Part shown: piece by piece, positions 41,194 to 49,838 of the stretch
Layout of the letters: each line of letters starts with the position of its first letter
Position numbering within the stretch: the stretch's first letter is position 1
From: Chloroflexota bacterium
GTDB lineage: Bacteria; Chloroflexota; Dehalococcoidia; Lucifugimonadales; Lucifugimonadaceae
DNA: 55,954 nucleotides
Reading direction: 5' to 3'
Assembly (NCBI GenBank): GCA_018649665.1
Contig: JABIHL010000151.1
Location: forward strand, 1 to 55,954
Position numbers and translations under genes: made by a program
The notes under the pieces: generated by a model
What the model was told of the DNA's origin: nothing
Seen by the model: only the letters and a program-made list of their open reading frames with translations
The model's database searches: none

Positions 41194-42369
41194 CTACAGG
41201 TTATTGCCGCCGGTCCAAGGGTGCTTTTCTAGCTCTGACTCAATCAAATCAGAACCGAGACCTGGTCGGTTGTGTACTTGAAGTTTTCCGTTAATGATCT
41301 CGAACGGATGGGTCATCAAGTCGTCGCGCCAAGGTGCGTCGTCGTTAATGAATTCCAACGTCATGAAGTTTGGGATAACGGCGCATATGTTGGCCGAAAC
41401 CAGTGTATTCATCGGAGAATGGCAGTTGTGTGGCGCAATAGCGGTGTCGTACAGATGTGCCAGATCACAAATTTTCTTACCCATTGTGATGCCGTTCCAG
41501 GCGAAGTCGGGCATGATTACGTCCTGAGCATGTGATTCGAAGAACGGTCGGTATTCTTCGGGCCCCATCAGGCTTTCGCCGTGGCAAATAGTAGTCGTGG
41601 TCGACTCACGAACTGTGCGTAGCGACCCTGGGTCCCACGTTTCAGTCTCAAGCCACATCATGTCGAACGGTTCAAGTGCTCTTGCAAGCTTGATGGCACC
41701 GCCCAATCGGAAACTAAGAGCCGTATCGATAGCTATTCCAATTTCCGGGCCAAGTGCTTCTCGGAATGTTCCGATCACACTTACCGCATTTTCAAGTTGC
41801 TGATACGTGATCTGACCACTATTTCCGACGCCGTTTTTCTTGCTAGGAATATCTGGTAGATCGTCGAGGGCAAGAATGTTGGTTTTTATACCTGTAAATC
41901 CTTGATCGAGCACTTCCTGACTGAGTTCTCGTACGTCATCTAGTGTCGAAAGCTTCGGTACCCCGAGTTTTTCGGAGTAGCGTCCACGATCAGATCCGCA
42001 GTGTGACCAGTAGAGTTCGAGCTCATCACGCATCTTGCCGCCGAGTAGTTGCCAAACTGGCGCATCGAGTGCTTTGCCTCGAATATCCCACAGGGCTGAA
42101 TCGATGCCCGACATCGCTTTGTAGGCGATGCCGCCTCGTTGGCGGACCATAAACGAAGCGTTGTCCCACCATGCCGCCTCTGACGCCATCGGGTCTTTTC
42201 CGATCATGTTTTCGCCAAGCTGGTTCACCGTTGCTGCCACCGAGTAGGCAGCTTGCCACTCGGTGCAATCTCCCCAGCCGACAATTCCGGAGTCAGTTTC
42301 GATTTTCACGAACGTCCAGGGTCTGAATACGCCATCGACGATAAATGTTTTGACCTTGGTGATTTTCAC
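41194..42369 (-). CDS. Mandelate racemase/muconate lactonizing enolase-superfamily enzyme (paralogue 2)
   Basis: 391 residues. Capping domain with VKIETDSGIVGWGDCTEW, barrel residues Lys162 (GIKTN), Asp215 (AIDTAL), Glu241 (LETET), Glu265 (CHGES) and His314 (APHNCHSP). This set fits a galactonate dehydratase-like sugar-acid dehydratase; GWGDCTEW and WSHCGSD distinguish it from the other paralogues. The GTG start overlaps the MFS transporter stop by 4 bp, so uptake and dehydration of one substrate are probably coupled. PhzF follows after 25 bp. Expected reaction: aldonate to 2-keto-3-deoxyaldonate; the actual substrate cannot be read from the sequence. Confidence 0.92.
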   Translation of the reverse strand: MKITKVKTFIVDGVFRPWTFVKIETDSGIVGWGDCTEWQAAYSVAATVNQLGENMIGKDPMASEAAWWDNASFMVRQRGGIAYKAMSGIDSALWDIRGKALDAPVWQLLGGKMRDELELYWSHCGSDRGRYSEKLGVPKLSTLDDVRELSQEVLDQGFTGIKTNILALDDLPDIPSKKNGVGNSGQITYQQLENAVSVIGTFREALGPEIGIAIDTALSFRLGGAIKLARALEPFDMMWLETETWDPGSLRTVRESTTTTICHGESLMGPEEYRPFFESHAQDVIMPDFAWNGITMGKKICDLAHLYDTAIAPHNCHSPMNTLVSANICAVIPNFMTLEFINDDAPWRDDLMTHPFEIINGKLQVHNRPGLGSDLIESELEKHPWTGGNNL

Positions 42370-43718
42370 TTGATGTTCCTTAGATCTTGGTTCGCATCAT
42401 TGTTCTCTGGCTCGTCGACGGCGCCACCTGATGGAGCATCGGTGTATTCGTATCGACGTACGCCGGGAACCACAACCCAGATAACCGCCACAACTGCTAT
42501 CCCAACGAAACCGCCCAAAACCATCGTCGCACCTGCACCGATTGCCGCTGATACGAACGCCACTTCCATCTGACCGATATTGTTCGCACTCATCGCCGCA
42601 AACGAATGGGCGCTCGATGCTCTTCCTATCAACCGGTCGGGTGTAGTTAGCTGCACGATTGCTTGTCGCATGGTCATGCCGACCGAGTCGGTAGCCCCGA
42701 GTAGGGCAACAATTACGAGCCCAATCCAGAAGATTGGTGTCAGCCCAAAAGCGATGAGACCGACTGCATAAACCATGGTTGCACCGAGAACGATTCGACC
42801 TTTGTGGCGAATTTTCTCAGTGAAGAACACCAGCATTGAGCCACCCACGCCTCCGAAGGCGTTGGCTGAGCCTAATAGGGCAGTGCCTTCTGCACCCATC
42901 CCATAAAGTCCGCTGGCGAATAACGGGAACAGCATTCTGTAGAAGCTGACTACCGTTACCCCGATATCGAGCAGGTAGAGACCCGGTAAGATCGGGTGTC
43001 TCTTCACGAACGTAGCACCCTCTACGATTGCCGCTACTTTGCTTTGCGAGACCGTGTCAGGATCGGGAGCACCACTGGCTTTGATCATGGCGGGAGCAAG
43101 CATGCTAATGCCAGCAAAAATTGTTCCAACGAAGAAGGTGGTACCTACTCCGAACTGAGTAAACAAGATCCCAAATAGAAGCGGTGCTGCGATTTGTCCT
43201 ACTTGGAACGACGCCGTTTGGAAAGTTACGCCGTTGGTCGTGTGTGATCGAGGAATCACTCTCGGAAGCATGGCTGGTCGAGCAGAATTCCCGAGCATGT
43301 TTACGATTCCCGTTACGCCAGTGACGGCGAAAATCATCCAGGGAGCGAGAACGTCGTTCCATGCAGCTAGTGTTAGCAGAAGCATCGATAGGAACGAAAC
43401 GCTCTGAGTGAAAACCATCAGCTTCTTGCGGTTGATGGTATCCGCCAGCAGTCCGCCATAGACAACTACTGGCATCTGAAGGAACTGGACAGCGCCAAGC
43501 AGACCTAGCTGTAGTTCCGATCCTGTTTCGTCATATAACCACTGTGTGCTGGTGAACAGCCGCAACTGCATTGCCACGAGCATTCCCATGCCGGAAAGCC
43601 AAAGCAGCGTGTAGTCGCGGAATGCTAGTGATGACCACGGTCGTAGTTGCTTTCCGTGGGGTCTTGTCTCTCGAGGCAATGGTTCAGAAGACGGAGATTC
43701 AGGTTCGTTCGATTTCAA
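42366..43718 (-). CDS. Major facilitator superfamily transporter
   Basis: 450 residues with about 12 TM helices and long polar N- and C-terminal tails. Seen: SSLAFRDYTLLWLSGMGMLVAMQL at the first TM, DTINRKKLMVFTQ (loop 2-3 with the conserved Asp-Arg/Lys pattern), GFGPAM-like ARPAMLPRVIPRSH region after TM5, and EKIRHKGRIVLGA in the second half. It resembles MFS_3 (EntS-like) exporters, though many such proteins in catabolic loci are importers. It overlaps the downstream enolase-superfamily gene by 4 bp, which favours transport of that enzyme's substrate. The TTG start at 43718 lacks a clear RBS. Confidence 0.9.
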   Translation of the reverse strand: MKSNEPESPSSEPLPRETRPHGKQLRPWSSLAFRDYTLLWLSGMGMLVAMQLRLFTSTQWLYDETGSELQLGLLGAVQFLQMPVVVYGGLLADTINRKKLMVFTQSVSFLSMLLLTLAAWNDVLAPWMIFAVTGVTGIVNMLGNSARPAMLPRVIPRSHTTNGVTFQTASFQVGQIAAPLLFGILFTQFGVGTTFFVGTIFAGISMLAPAMIKASGAPDPDTVSQSKVAAIVEGATFVKRHPILPGLYLLDIGVTVVSFYRMLFPLFASGLYGMGAEGTALLGSANAFGGVGGSMLVFFTEKIRHKGRIVLGATMVYAVGLIAFGLTPIFWIGLVIVALLGATDSVGMTMRQAIVQLTTPDRLIGRASSAHSFAAMSANNIGQMEVAFVSAAIGAGATMVLGGFVGIAVVAVIWVVVPGVRRYEYTDAPSGGAVDEPENNDANQDLRNIK

Positions 43719-43800
43719 GTTAGGTTTCTATTAGCCGGGTAGTGATTTGCGGCATTTTAGCACCGCCCCAGCCGCCAAACGAGAGCAAATAACTGGTCGA

Positions 43801-44349
43801 CTAAGTGGCGTTCGCTGCGATTAGCTCACGAACTTTTTGTGAAAGGCGTGAACCAGAGATCGCCCCGATGATGATGTCGTGAACGCGGCCGTCTTTTCCG
43901 ATCAAGAACGTTGAAGGCATGCTTTGCACCCTCCAGTCGGTGATTACGCTCCGATTAGACGTATTGCCGGTCACATAGGTAATGCCAACTTCATCAACAA
44001 GGGCTTGACCAGTTTTGTAGGTTCCGAGCCCGACGTATGGTCCAACGTCGACTCCAATAAACAAGACTTTATCCCCATATTCCCGCCATGTTTCTTCGAG
44101 CGCCGGCATTTCGGCTCGGCAGGGAGGGCAGTTGCCCGCCCAGAAATTCAGAAGTATTGGGCGATCTTCGTTTGCAATCAGTTCGTTGAAAGATATGGAA
44201 TCTCCCCCGACCTCATTGGCCCCCGTATACAAGTTGAGAACGAAATCACCGTCGCCAGAACCTTCCCCGGTTGAACAGGCCGTGAGAATGATCGATAGGG
44301 AAGCCAAAGTCAGAAGTAGAACAAGGCGATTGATTCTTGAGAGTTGCAT
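43801..44349 (-). CDS. TlpA-like thiol-disulfide oxidoreductase lipoprotein
   Basis: 182 residues. Lipobox ILTAC (Cys about 25), then the thioredoxin fold: LLNFWAGNCPPCRAEMPALEE with CPPC active site, YGDKVLFIGVDVG, and MPSTFLIGKDGRVHDIIIG with the cis-Pro. Such proteins reduce disulfides or apocytochrome c haem-binding Cys on the outer membrane face. The cell has several c-type cytochromes, so a cytochrome-maturation role is reasonable, but no ccm/ccs gene is adjacent. It is divergent from the SDR gene across about 190 bp. Confidence 0.95.
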   Translation of the reverse strand: MQLSRINRLVLLLTLASLSIILTACSTGEGSGDGDFVLNLYTGANEVGGDSISFNELIANEDRPILLNFWAGNCPPCRAEMPALEETWREYGDKVLFIGVDVGPYVGLGTYKTGQALVDEVGITYVTGNTSNRSVITDWRVQSMPSTFLIGKDGRVHDIIIGAISGSRLSQKVRELIAANAT

Positions 44350-44480
44350 GTAGTTCCTGATGAGTAACTAAAGAGATTCGATTCCGAGATGTCCGTGCGC
44401 GCACATTTGTCAATTCGATGCACTCTTACGCCATTCGGCGCGGTTCGACCATTGATTGTGATGGTAAATTGGCTCGACAG

Positions 44481-44506
44481 TCGCCACGTGAGTTTTAATG
44501 TGGCGA
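44481..44506. promoter_or_regulatory. Inverted repeat upstream of the SDR gene (candidate operator)
   Basis: TCGCCAC (44481-44487) and GTGGCGA (44500-44506) are perfect inverted 7-mers with a 12-base spacer, 36 bases before the SDR start. Size and place fit a dimeric regulator site; there is no T-run for a terminator. The binding protein is unknown. Confidence 0.4.
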
Positions 44507-44542
44507 TGATTTTGTGTTCCAAATAGTTCGTGGAGATATCAA

Positions 44543-45358
44543 ATGGGTGAATTCGACGGAAAATCCGTAATCGTCACAGGTGGTGCGTTGGGCATTGGTG
44601 GGGCGGCTTCTGAAGCATTCGCCAAAGAGGGTGCTCGTGTAACGATCCTCGATTGGAATACGCAGGCTGGTGACGAAATCGTTAGTCGAATTACCTCTCG
44701 GGGAGGAACTGCGCAGTTTGTTCATGGCGACGCGGGTACCTCGGAAGGGTGCCGATCGACCGTCGATGCAGCGGTCGAGGCATACGGTGGAGTGAACGTA
44801 CTGTTCAACAACGTCGGTATCCAGCCTCCTGATTCATATGTCGATGCCGTCGAGCTTCCTGAAGAAACTTGGGACAAGATCATCGCGGTCAACTTGAAAA
44901 GTCGATTCCTGATGGCTAAGTACTCGATTCCTCACATGCGTAAAGCGGGTGGGGGAGTGATTATTTCTTCAGCCAGTGTTCAGGGACTCCAATCAATGGG
45001 CGGAGTGTCTGCCTATGCTGCGTCGAAGGGTGGCGACTTATCACTTATGCGGCAGATGGCGTTGGATTTCGCTCCCGACAACATTCGGGTTGTATGCGTG
45101 AACCCTGGAGCTATCGATACACCGATGGTTCGGAACGCTATTGCTGGAACTGGCGGTGATCTCGAGGATGAACTGATTTCAACTGGTCAGGCGCATCCAA
45201 TTGGCAGAATCGGACAAGCAGTTGACATCGCGAACATGGTCTTATTTCTTGCAAGCGACAAAGCATCGTTCGTCACCGGATCGTACTTCAACGTCGATGG
45301 TGGACTTATGGCGATGGGTGCGTGGGCATCGACTGTCGGTTCAGCAGGTTCAGAGTAG
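44543..45358 (+). CDS. Short-chain dehydrogenase/reductase (SDR)
   Basis: 271 residues, classical SDR. Seen: cofactor motif VTGGALGIGGA (TGxxxGIG), acidic residue LDWN after beta2 favouring NAD(H), NNVG, catalytic Ser in ISSASVQG and YAASKGG (YxxxK), NPGAIDTPMV, and C-terminal FVTGSYFNVDGGL. GGAG lies 7 bases before the ATG. Substrate is an unspecified alcohol/ketone, perhaps a sugar or sugar acid in view of the neighbouring enolase-superfamily genes. It converges on the TfoX-like gene with an 8-bp gap. Confidence 0.95.
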   Translation: MGEFDGKSVIVTGGALGIGGAASEAFAKEGARVTILDWNTQAGDEIVSRITSRGGTAQFVHGDAGTSEGCRSTVDAAVEAYGGVNVLFNNVGIQPPDSYVDAVELPEETWDKIIAVNLKSRFLMAKYSIPHMRKAGGGVIISSASVQGLQSMGGVSAYAASKGGDLSLMRQMALDFAPDNIRVVCVNPGAIDTPMVRNAIAGTGGDLEDELISTGQAHPIGRIGQAVDIANMVLFLASDKASFVTGSYFNVDGGLMAMGAWASTVGSAGSE

Positions 45359-45366
45359 GCAGAGGT

Positions 45367-45756
45367 TTATTTGCCGCGGTAGTTTTGCCGTTTAGGACGT
45401 TTGGGCTTTTTAGGCGGCAGCGACCCTGCAAACTCACTGGCTTCATCGAGCCAGTTGAGAAGATCTTCATCTTCAGCGATGCGTTCGTTGTTCAACAGCA
45501 CGTATTCCTTCATCGCTTTGTTGTTGCCTAGTGGATCGAACGGATCGGCATCACCAGACACGATTAGTTCAGTGGTTCGTTCGGTGCCGACTCGAACCAT
45601 AATTCCGTCGCCCCATGCACCAGCGAACATTAGATCGTTAGATTCCAAGAACCAAGCAATAGTTCCAAACATGCTCTTGCTTCGAACAGGAGCCATCGAG
45701 AGAAGCCCCGATACGCGTTCGATTAGTGCTTCGTCCTTTTTTGCCCATTCAGCCAT
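45367..45756 (-). CDS. TfoX N-terminal domain protein
   Basis: 129 residues. Seen: RVSGLLSMAPVRSKSMFGTIAWFLESNDLMFAGAWGDGIMVRVG, of which the signature is the SKSMFG...MFAG...IMVRVG pattern of the TfoX/Sxy N-terminal family, and a C-terminal helix LLNWLDEASEFA with a basic tail (PPKKPKRPKRQNYRG). Full TfoX is a competence regulator in gamma-proteobacteria, but stand-alone N-domains occur widely with unknown role, so no competence function is claimed. The Lys/Arg-rich tail suggests nucleic-acid contact. Confidence 0.85.
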   Translation of the reverse strand: MAEWAKKDEALIERVSGLLSMAPVRSKSMFGTIAWFLESNDLMFAGAWGDGIMVRVGTERTTELIVSGDADPFDPLGNNKAMKEYVLLNNERIAEDEDLLNWLDEASEFAGSLPPKKPKRPKRQNYRGK

Positions 45757-45884
45757 TTGATGTTGTTCTTAGCAAGCTTTGTGTTCGAAAGCTTTTGTAT
45801 TTCGATTGTATGAAACGTGTCGTATTGGTAAATCTACCTTAGCTTGCGATCTAAACGAATCGGCGATGTCGCACCGAATGAACG

Positions 45885-47027
45885 CTAAATGTACGAGATC
45901 GAATTGTCGGGGTTGACCCGGTCGCCGCGATGCCATGATTTGGAATACGGTCGGTTTGTAAATTCTGACTCCACGACGTCAATACCGAGTCCTGGACCTT
46001 CCGGAATCGGGTAGTAACCGTCAACAGGTTCGACAATGTTGGTCACTGATGAGATTTCGAACGGCTTTAACGCCCTCGATTCTTGAACTAGGAAGTTCGA
46101 AGTGGCCGCATCGAAGTGGAGATTAGCGACACTAGCCAATGGTCCCATTGGGTTGTGAGGCGCTACAACTAAATCGTGTGCCTCTGCCATGAACGCTATT
46201 TTTCGCATTTCGGTTAGACCACCAACGATGCAGACCTCGGGCTGAAGAATGTCGACCCCGCCTTCTCTGATCAGATCCCACATCTCGAACTTGGTGTACA
46301 GGCACTCTCCCGTTGCGACAGCGCATGGCATTTTTTCGCGCAATTTGCCCATTTCGTAGCGGTTTTCCATCCTAATTGGCTCTTCCATGAACCACGGATT
46401 GAACTCCATCAGGGCGTCAGTGAGTTCGAGAATTCGTATCGGTTCGTAGATCGCCGCATGAGCGTCAAATCCAACGTCGATGTCGTCACCGACTGCTTGA
46501 CGTACCGCCTTGAACCTCGCGTTCGAATCGATCATCACGTCATTCCACCGCATATCTCGCCAATTTGGAGATAGTGGACTCGCTTTTAACGCTGTGTAGC
46601 CCTTGTCGACGAACTTGCGTGCGTCTTCGGCCAGATCTTCAGGCGTGTCGCCGTGGATATCCCAATAGGCTCGTATTTTGTCTCGAACTTTGCCGCCCAT
46701 CAGTTCATAAACGGGTTTATCGAGTGCCTTTCCAGTGATGTCCCAAAGTGAGACGTCGATCGCCGAAAGTGCAGCTAATCCGGAAGATCCGATAGGGAAT
46801 CGAGCTCCCTGATAACAAAGTGCCCAGTTGCGTTCGATCTCCGTCGGGTCTTGCCCAACAAGCTGCTCGGCGAAGTATTCGACCCATACTGTCGATGCCA
46901 TGTCAGGACCAACGTGGTAGACCTCGCCCACGCCATGGATTCCGGCGTCGGTATGTGTTCTGACGTAGATGAGATTTCCGGCTACTGGATCGGATCCTAT
47001 GAGTGTTTCTATTTTTGTGATTTTCAT
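45885..47027 (-). CDS. Mandelate racemase/muconate lactonizing enolase-superfamily enzyme (paralogue 3)
   Basis: 380 residues, D-galactonate-dehydratase-like. Residues: Lys148 (ALKASP), Asp188 (GFDAHAA), Glu215 (MEEPI), Glu241 (TGECL) and His291 (APHNPMGP), with LQPEVCIVGGLTEMRKIA between. The 26-residue spacing of the three metal ligands is canonical. It is followed by nothing of related function on its strand and preceded by paralogue 4, 49 bp away on the same strand; the two share architecture (IHGDTPEDLAE versus IYGDSPKEVGE after the first barrel strand) and look like an old tandem duplication with divergence. Substrate not determinable. Confidence 0.93.
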   Translation of the reverse strand: MKITKIETLIGSDPVAGNLIYVRTHTDAGIHGVGEVYHVGPDMASTVWVEYFAEQLVGQDPTEIERNWALCYQGARFPIGSSGLAALSAIDVSLWDITGKALDKPVYELMGGKVRDKIRAYWDIHGDTPEDLAEDARKFVDKGYTALKASPLSPNWRDMRWNDVMIDSNARFKAVRQAVGDDIDVGFDAHAAIYEPIRILELTDALMEFNPWFMEEPIRMENRYEMGKLREKMPCAVATGECLYTKFEMWDLIREGGVDILQPEVCIVGGLTEMRKIAFMAEAHDLVVAPHNPMGPLASVANLHFDAATSNFLVQESRALKPFEISSVTNIVEPVDGYYPIPEGPGLGIDVVESEFTNRPYSKSWHRGDRVNPDNSISYI

Positions 47028-47076
47028 GTCGGCCGTCTTTTAGAAATTACGAGTTGAAGTTGGAATTAGTGGCGAT

Positions 47077-48216
47077 TTAGAGGAATCCGGGTGATCCGTC
47101 GCTGTAGGTTGCGAATCCTCGATCCCAATGGGCAGGAGGATTCGCAGCGATGGCATCGTGATTCAGAGTCATTCCAAGCCCAGGCTGTGTCGGGAGCTCG
47201 AAATATCCATCAACCGGGATCCACGATTCGTTTATGAACTCGGATTTCTTCTTTTTGTGATCGCCGTGCCACTCGAGAATCGCAAAGTTGTTTATGGAAG
47301 CGGCGTGATGAACACCAGCCGCAGTTGAGATCAATCCCAACGGGTTGTGCGGGGCGACGGTGACATAGTGTGCTTCAGCTACGGCGGCGATCTTCTTAGC
47401 TTCGAGAAGACCTCCACAGCAGAGCAAATCAGGTTGGATGATGTCGACGGCGTCGGCGTTTAGCAGTTCTGTGTATCGGTGAAGACCGTACATATTTTCG
47501 CCAGTTGCGAGTGCGACTCTGAACTCACGGCGTAGTTCTGCGCTCGATTCGATGAACTCAGCCCGGGCCGGTTCTTCAATGAACATGAGCCTATATGGCG
47601 TGATGACTCTCGCAAGCTCTAGTGACAGAGCTGTTTCGCGAATGGCAACGTGTACATCGACCGCTAGATCGGGATTGTCGCCAATCGCATCTCGAATAGC
47701 CGACATTCGCTGATCGGCTTCGCGTAGCGCCTGTCGCCACGGAATTTCACGCCAATTCGAAGGAAGTGGGCTGGTTTTGAACGCTGAGTAGCCTTCGTCC
47801 ATTAGTCGTACTGCATGTTCGCCGACTTCCTTCGGCGAATCTCCGTAAATCCCGTGGTAAACCCGAACGCGATCTCGAGTCTTACCGCCTAGCAAGCTGT
47901 AAACGGGAAGCCCGGCAGCTTTACCTGCAATATCCCAAAGTGCGAGATCGATACCTGAAATGGCAGACCACGCAACTTGACCAAGAGGGAAACGCAACGT
48001 GTTTTTCGCCCGGCGAATTAGCCATTCGATTCGTCCGGGGTCCTGACCTTTGAACCACGATTTCATCTCTTCGATCATCGCTATCACGCTTCGGTCAGGA
48101 CCAATCGAGTATGCCTCACCGACTCCTGTGATCCCTTCATCAGTCTCGATTTCGAGAAAGATGTTGTTTCGTTGACCGTCGTTCGCGTGGAACGTCTTGA
48201 TATCGGTAATTTTCAT
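47077..48216 (-). CDS. Mandelate racemase/muconate lactonizing enolase-superfamily enzyme (paralogue 4)
   Basis: 379 residues. Residues: Lys147 (AFKTSP), Asp187 (AVDVHVA), Glu214 (IEEPA), Glu240 (TGENM) and His290 (APHNPLG). Between them QPDLLCCGGLLEAKKIA has two adjacent Cys where paralogue 3 has one. It precedes paralogue 3 by 49 bp, so the pair is probably one transcript. The C-terminal PPAHWDRGFATYSDGSPGF is near-equivalent to the RPYSKSWHRGD end of paralogue 3. It is divergent from the NfeD gene across about 145 bp. A sugar-acid dehydratase role is likely; specificity unknown. Confidence 0.93.
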   Translation of the reverse strand: MKITDIKTFHANDGQRNNIFLEIETDEGITGVGEAYSIGPDRSVIAMIEEMKSWFKGQDPGRIEWLIRRAKNTLRFPLGQVAWSAISGIDLALWDIAGKAAGLPVYSLLGGKTRDRVRVYHGIYGDSPKEVGEHAVRLMDEGYSAFKTSPLPSNWREIPWRQALREADQRMSAIRDAIGDNPDLAVDVHVAIRETALSLELARVITPYRLMFIEEPARAEFIESSAELRREFRVALATGENMYGLHRYTELLNADAVDIIQPDLLCCGGLLEAKKIAAVAEAHYVTVAPHNPLGLISTAAGVHHAASINNFAILEWHGDHKKKKSEFINESWIPVDGYFELPTQPGLGMTLNHDAIAANPPAHWDRGFATYSDGSPGFL

Positions 48217-48361
48217 CTTGAACCTACAGTTGTTGGTTGAGCTTCATCACAATGCGCAAAGCAATGACGCACAGTTATCGCTGCAGTATTTTGGCAGGTT
48301 GGCGATATTGGTCAACTTTTATTCACATTCATTCGATAAAATGCCGGCACGGAGTTCAGCT

Positions 48362-49795
48362 ATGCCAAATCGTTCTTTCAGGGGAGTGGTGCGGGGTATT
48401 CGAGTACTAATCGCAGTGCTGATAACTCTGGCTGGCCTTATTGGGATATTGCTGCCCGCGCTCGAAGAATCTGCTCAGGCACAGTCAGCCGAGTCGGGGA
48501 ATCAACAGCCAAAGGTTCTTCTGGTTCGACTAGACGGTGCGATAGATGGTGTTTCTTCACAATTTATCGAACGGGGTCTCGACAGAGCTGAAGAAAAAGA
48601 TTTCCAGCTTGTCGTGTTGATGTTGAACACCCCTGGTGGGCTGCTGGACGCCACCAGAGACATCATTGAGTCGATTCTAGTGTCAGAGATACCCATAGCT
48701 GTCTATGTAGCTCCTGACGGCGCACAGGCGGCAAGCGCTGGAACGTTCGTTGGCGCTGCGGCACACATTTTGGCGATGGCGCCGACCACAAACATAGGCG
48801 CTGCATCGGTTGTTGGGGTCGATGGCGGTGATTTGCCAGACACATTGAGTCGAAAGGCATCCCAAGACGCAGCCGCGTTTATTCGAAGCATCGCTGAAAC
48901 GCGAGGTCGAAACGTGTCAGCACTCGAAGAGACGGTATTGTCGGCCAAAGCGTATTCGGCGTCAGAAGCGGTCGAGTTGGGAATTGCCGATTTGATCGCA
49001 GTTGACTACGACTCGCTTTTAGAACAGTTGGATGGTTATCCCGTTGATATCAACGGGGAAACTGTGGAATTGGCTATTAGTGGTGCGGTTACATCACAGA
49101 TCGATTTGAGTTTGCTAGAGCGTGTGCTGACGTTCATCTCAAATCCTAATATTGCTTTCCTTCTCGTATCACTTGGCGGGCTTGGCGTGATCGTGGAGCT
49201 TTGGAATCCGGGACTTTGGGTGCCAGGGACGTTAGGCGTTTTGTTCTTGGTTCTTGGGTGGGCTGGAGTTGGGCAGCTGCCGTTCTCTTGGGCAGGAGTG
49301 GCGTTAATCCTCTTGTCGATGTTGCTGTTCTATCTCGAAACGACCGCTCCTGGAATTGGTTACTTCGGCGTTGCTGGCACGGTGACTCTAATTCTGGGCG
49401 GAGTATTCCTGGTCGGTTTCTTCGGTAATCCGACCTTTACTGGGACTGATCCAGTCGTGAATCGATGGTTGCTTTCGATCGTTGGGGTTTCATTTGGGTC
49501 GTTAGTGTTGTGGTTTGCTTGGGAGCTTCGTAAAAGTACTAGGATATTGCTGTACGAAAGTCCAACTGCGGCAGCGAATATAGTCGGGGTTTCGGGCGTT
49601 GTGTCAGCTGATTTATCTCCTTCAGGTCAGGTTCTGGTAAATGGCGAGATCTGGTCTGGCGAGTATGGCGGAGACGGTGACAAAAACATCTCTGCGGGTA
49701 CAGAAGTAGAAGTGGTTTCGGTCGATGGTATTCATCTGAAAGTGAGACCATTGCGAACCGAAACAGGTACGGATAACGTATCGAGTAAAGATTGA
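48362..49795 (+). CDS. NfeD-family membrane serine protease (ClpP-class, long form)
   Basis: 477 residues from the ATG at 48362, chosen because GGAG lies 7 bases upstream and the signal-like N-terminus begins there; in-frame starts at 48341 and 48197 are less likely. TM/signal about 12-38, then a ClpP-like protease domain: LNTPGGLLDATRDIIESI, APDGAQAASAGTFV (catalytic Ser) and LSRKASQDAAAFIR (Lys region). Four TM helices follow, and an OB-fold NfeD domain ends the protein (VGVSGVVSADLSPSGQV, VEVVSVDGIHLKVR). Long NfeD proteins cleave the C-terminus of partner stomatins and act in membrane-domain quality control. The partner slipin gene is 43 bp downstream. Confidence 0.93.
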   Translation: MPNRSFRGVVRGIRVLIAVLITLAGLIGILLPALEESAQAQSAESGNQQPKVLLVRLDGAIDGVSSQFIERGLDRAEEKDFQLVVLMLNTPGGLLDATRDIIESILVSEIPIAVYVAPDGAQAASAGTFVGAAAHILAMAPTTNIGAASVVGVDGGDLPDTLSRKASQDAAAFIRSIAETRGRNVSALEETVLSAKAYSASEAVELGIADLIAVDYDSLLEQLDGYPVDINGETVELAISGAVTSQIDLSLLERVLTFISNPNIAFLLVSLGGLGVIVELWNPGLWVPGTLGVLFLVLGWAGVGQLPFSWAGVALILLSMLLFYLETTAPGIGYFGVAGTVTLILGGVFLVGFFGNPTFTGTDPVVNRWLLSIVGVSFGSLVLWFAWELRKSTRILLYESPTAAANIVGVSGVVSADLSPSGQVLVNGEIWSGEYGGDGDKNISAGTEVEVVSVDGIHLKVRPLRTETGTDNVSSKD

Positions 49796-49838
49796 AACAA
49801 ATTTGGTTCGGGGATTCCCGTTCCATTAGGAGGTACTA

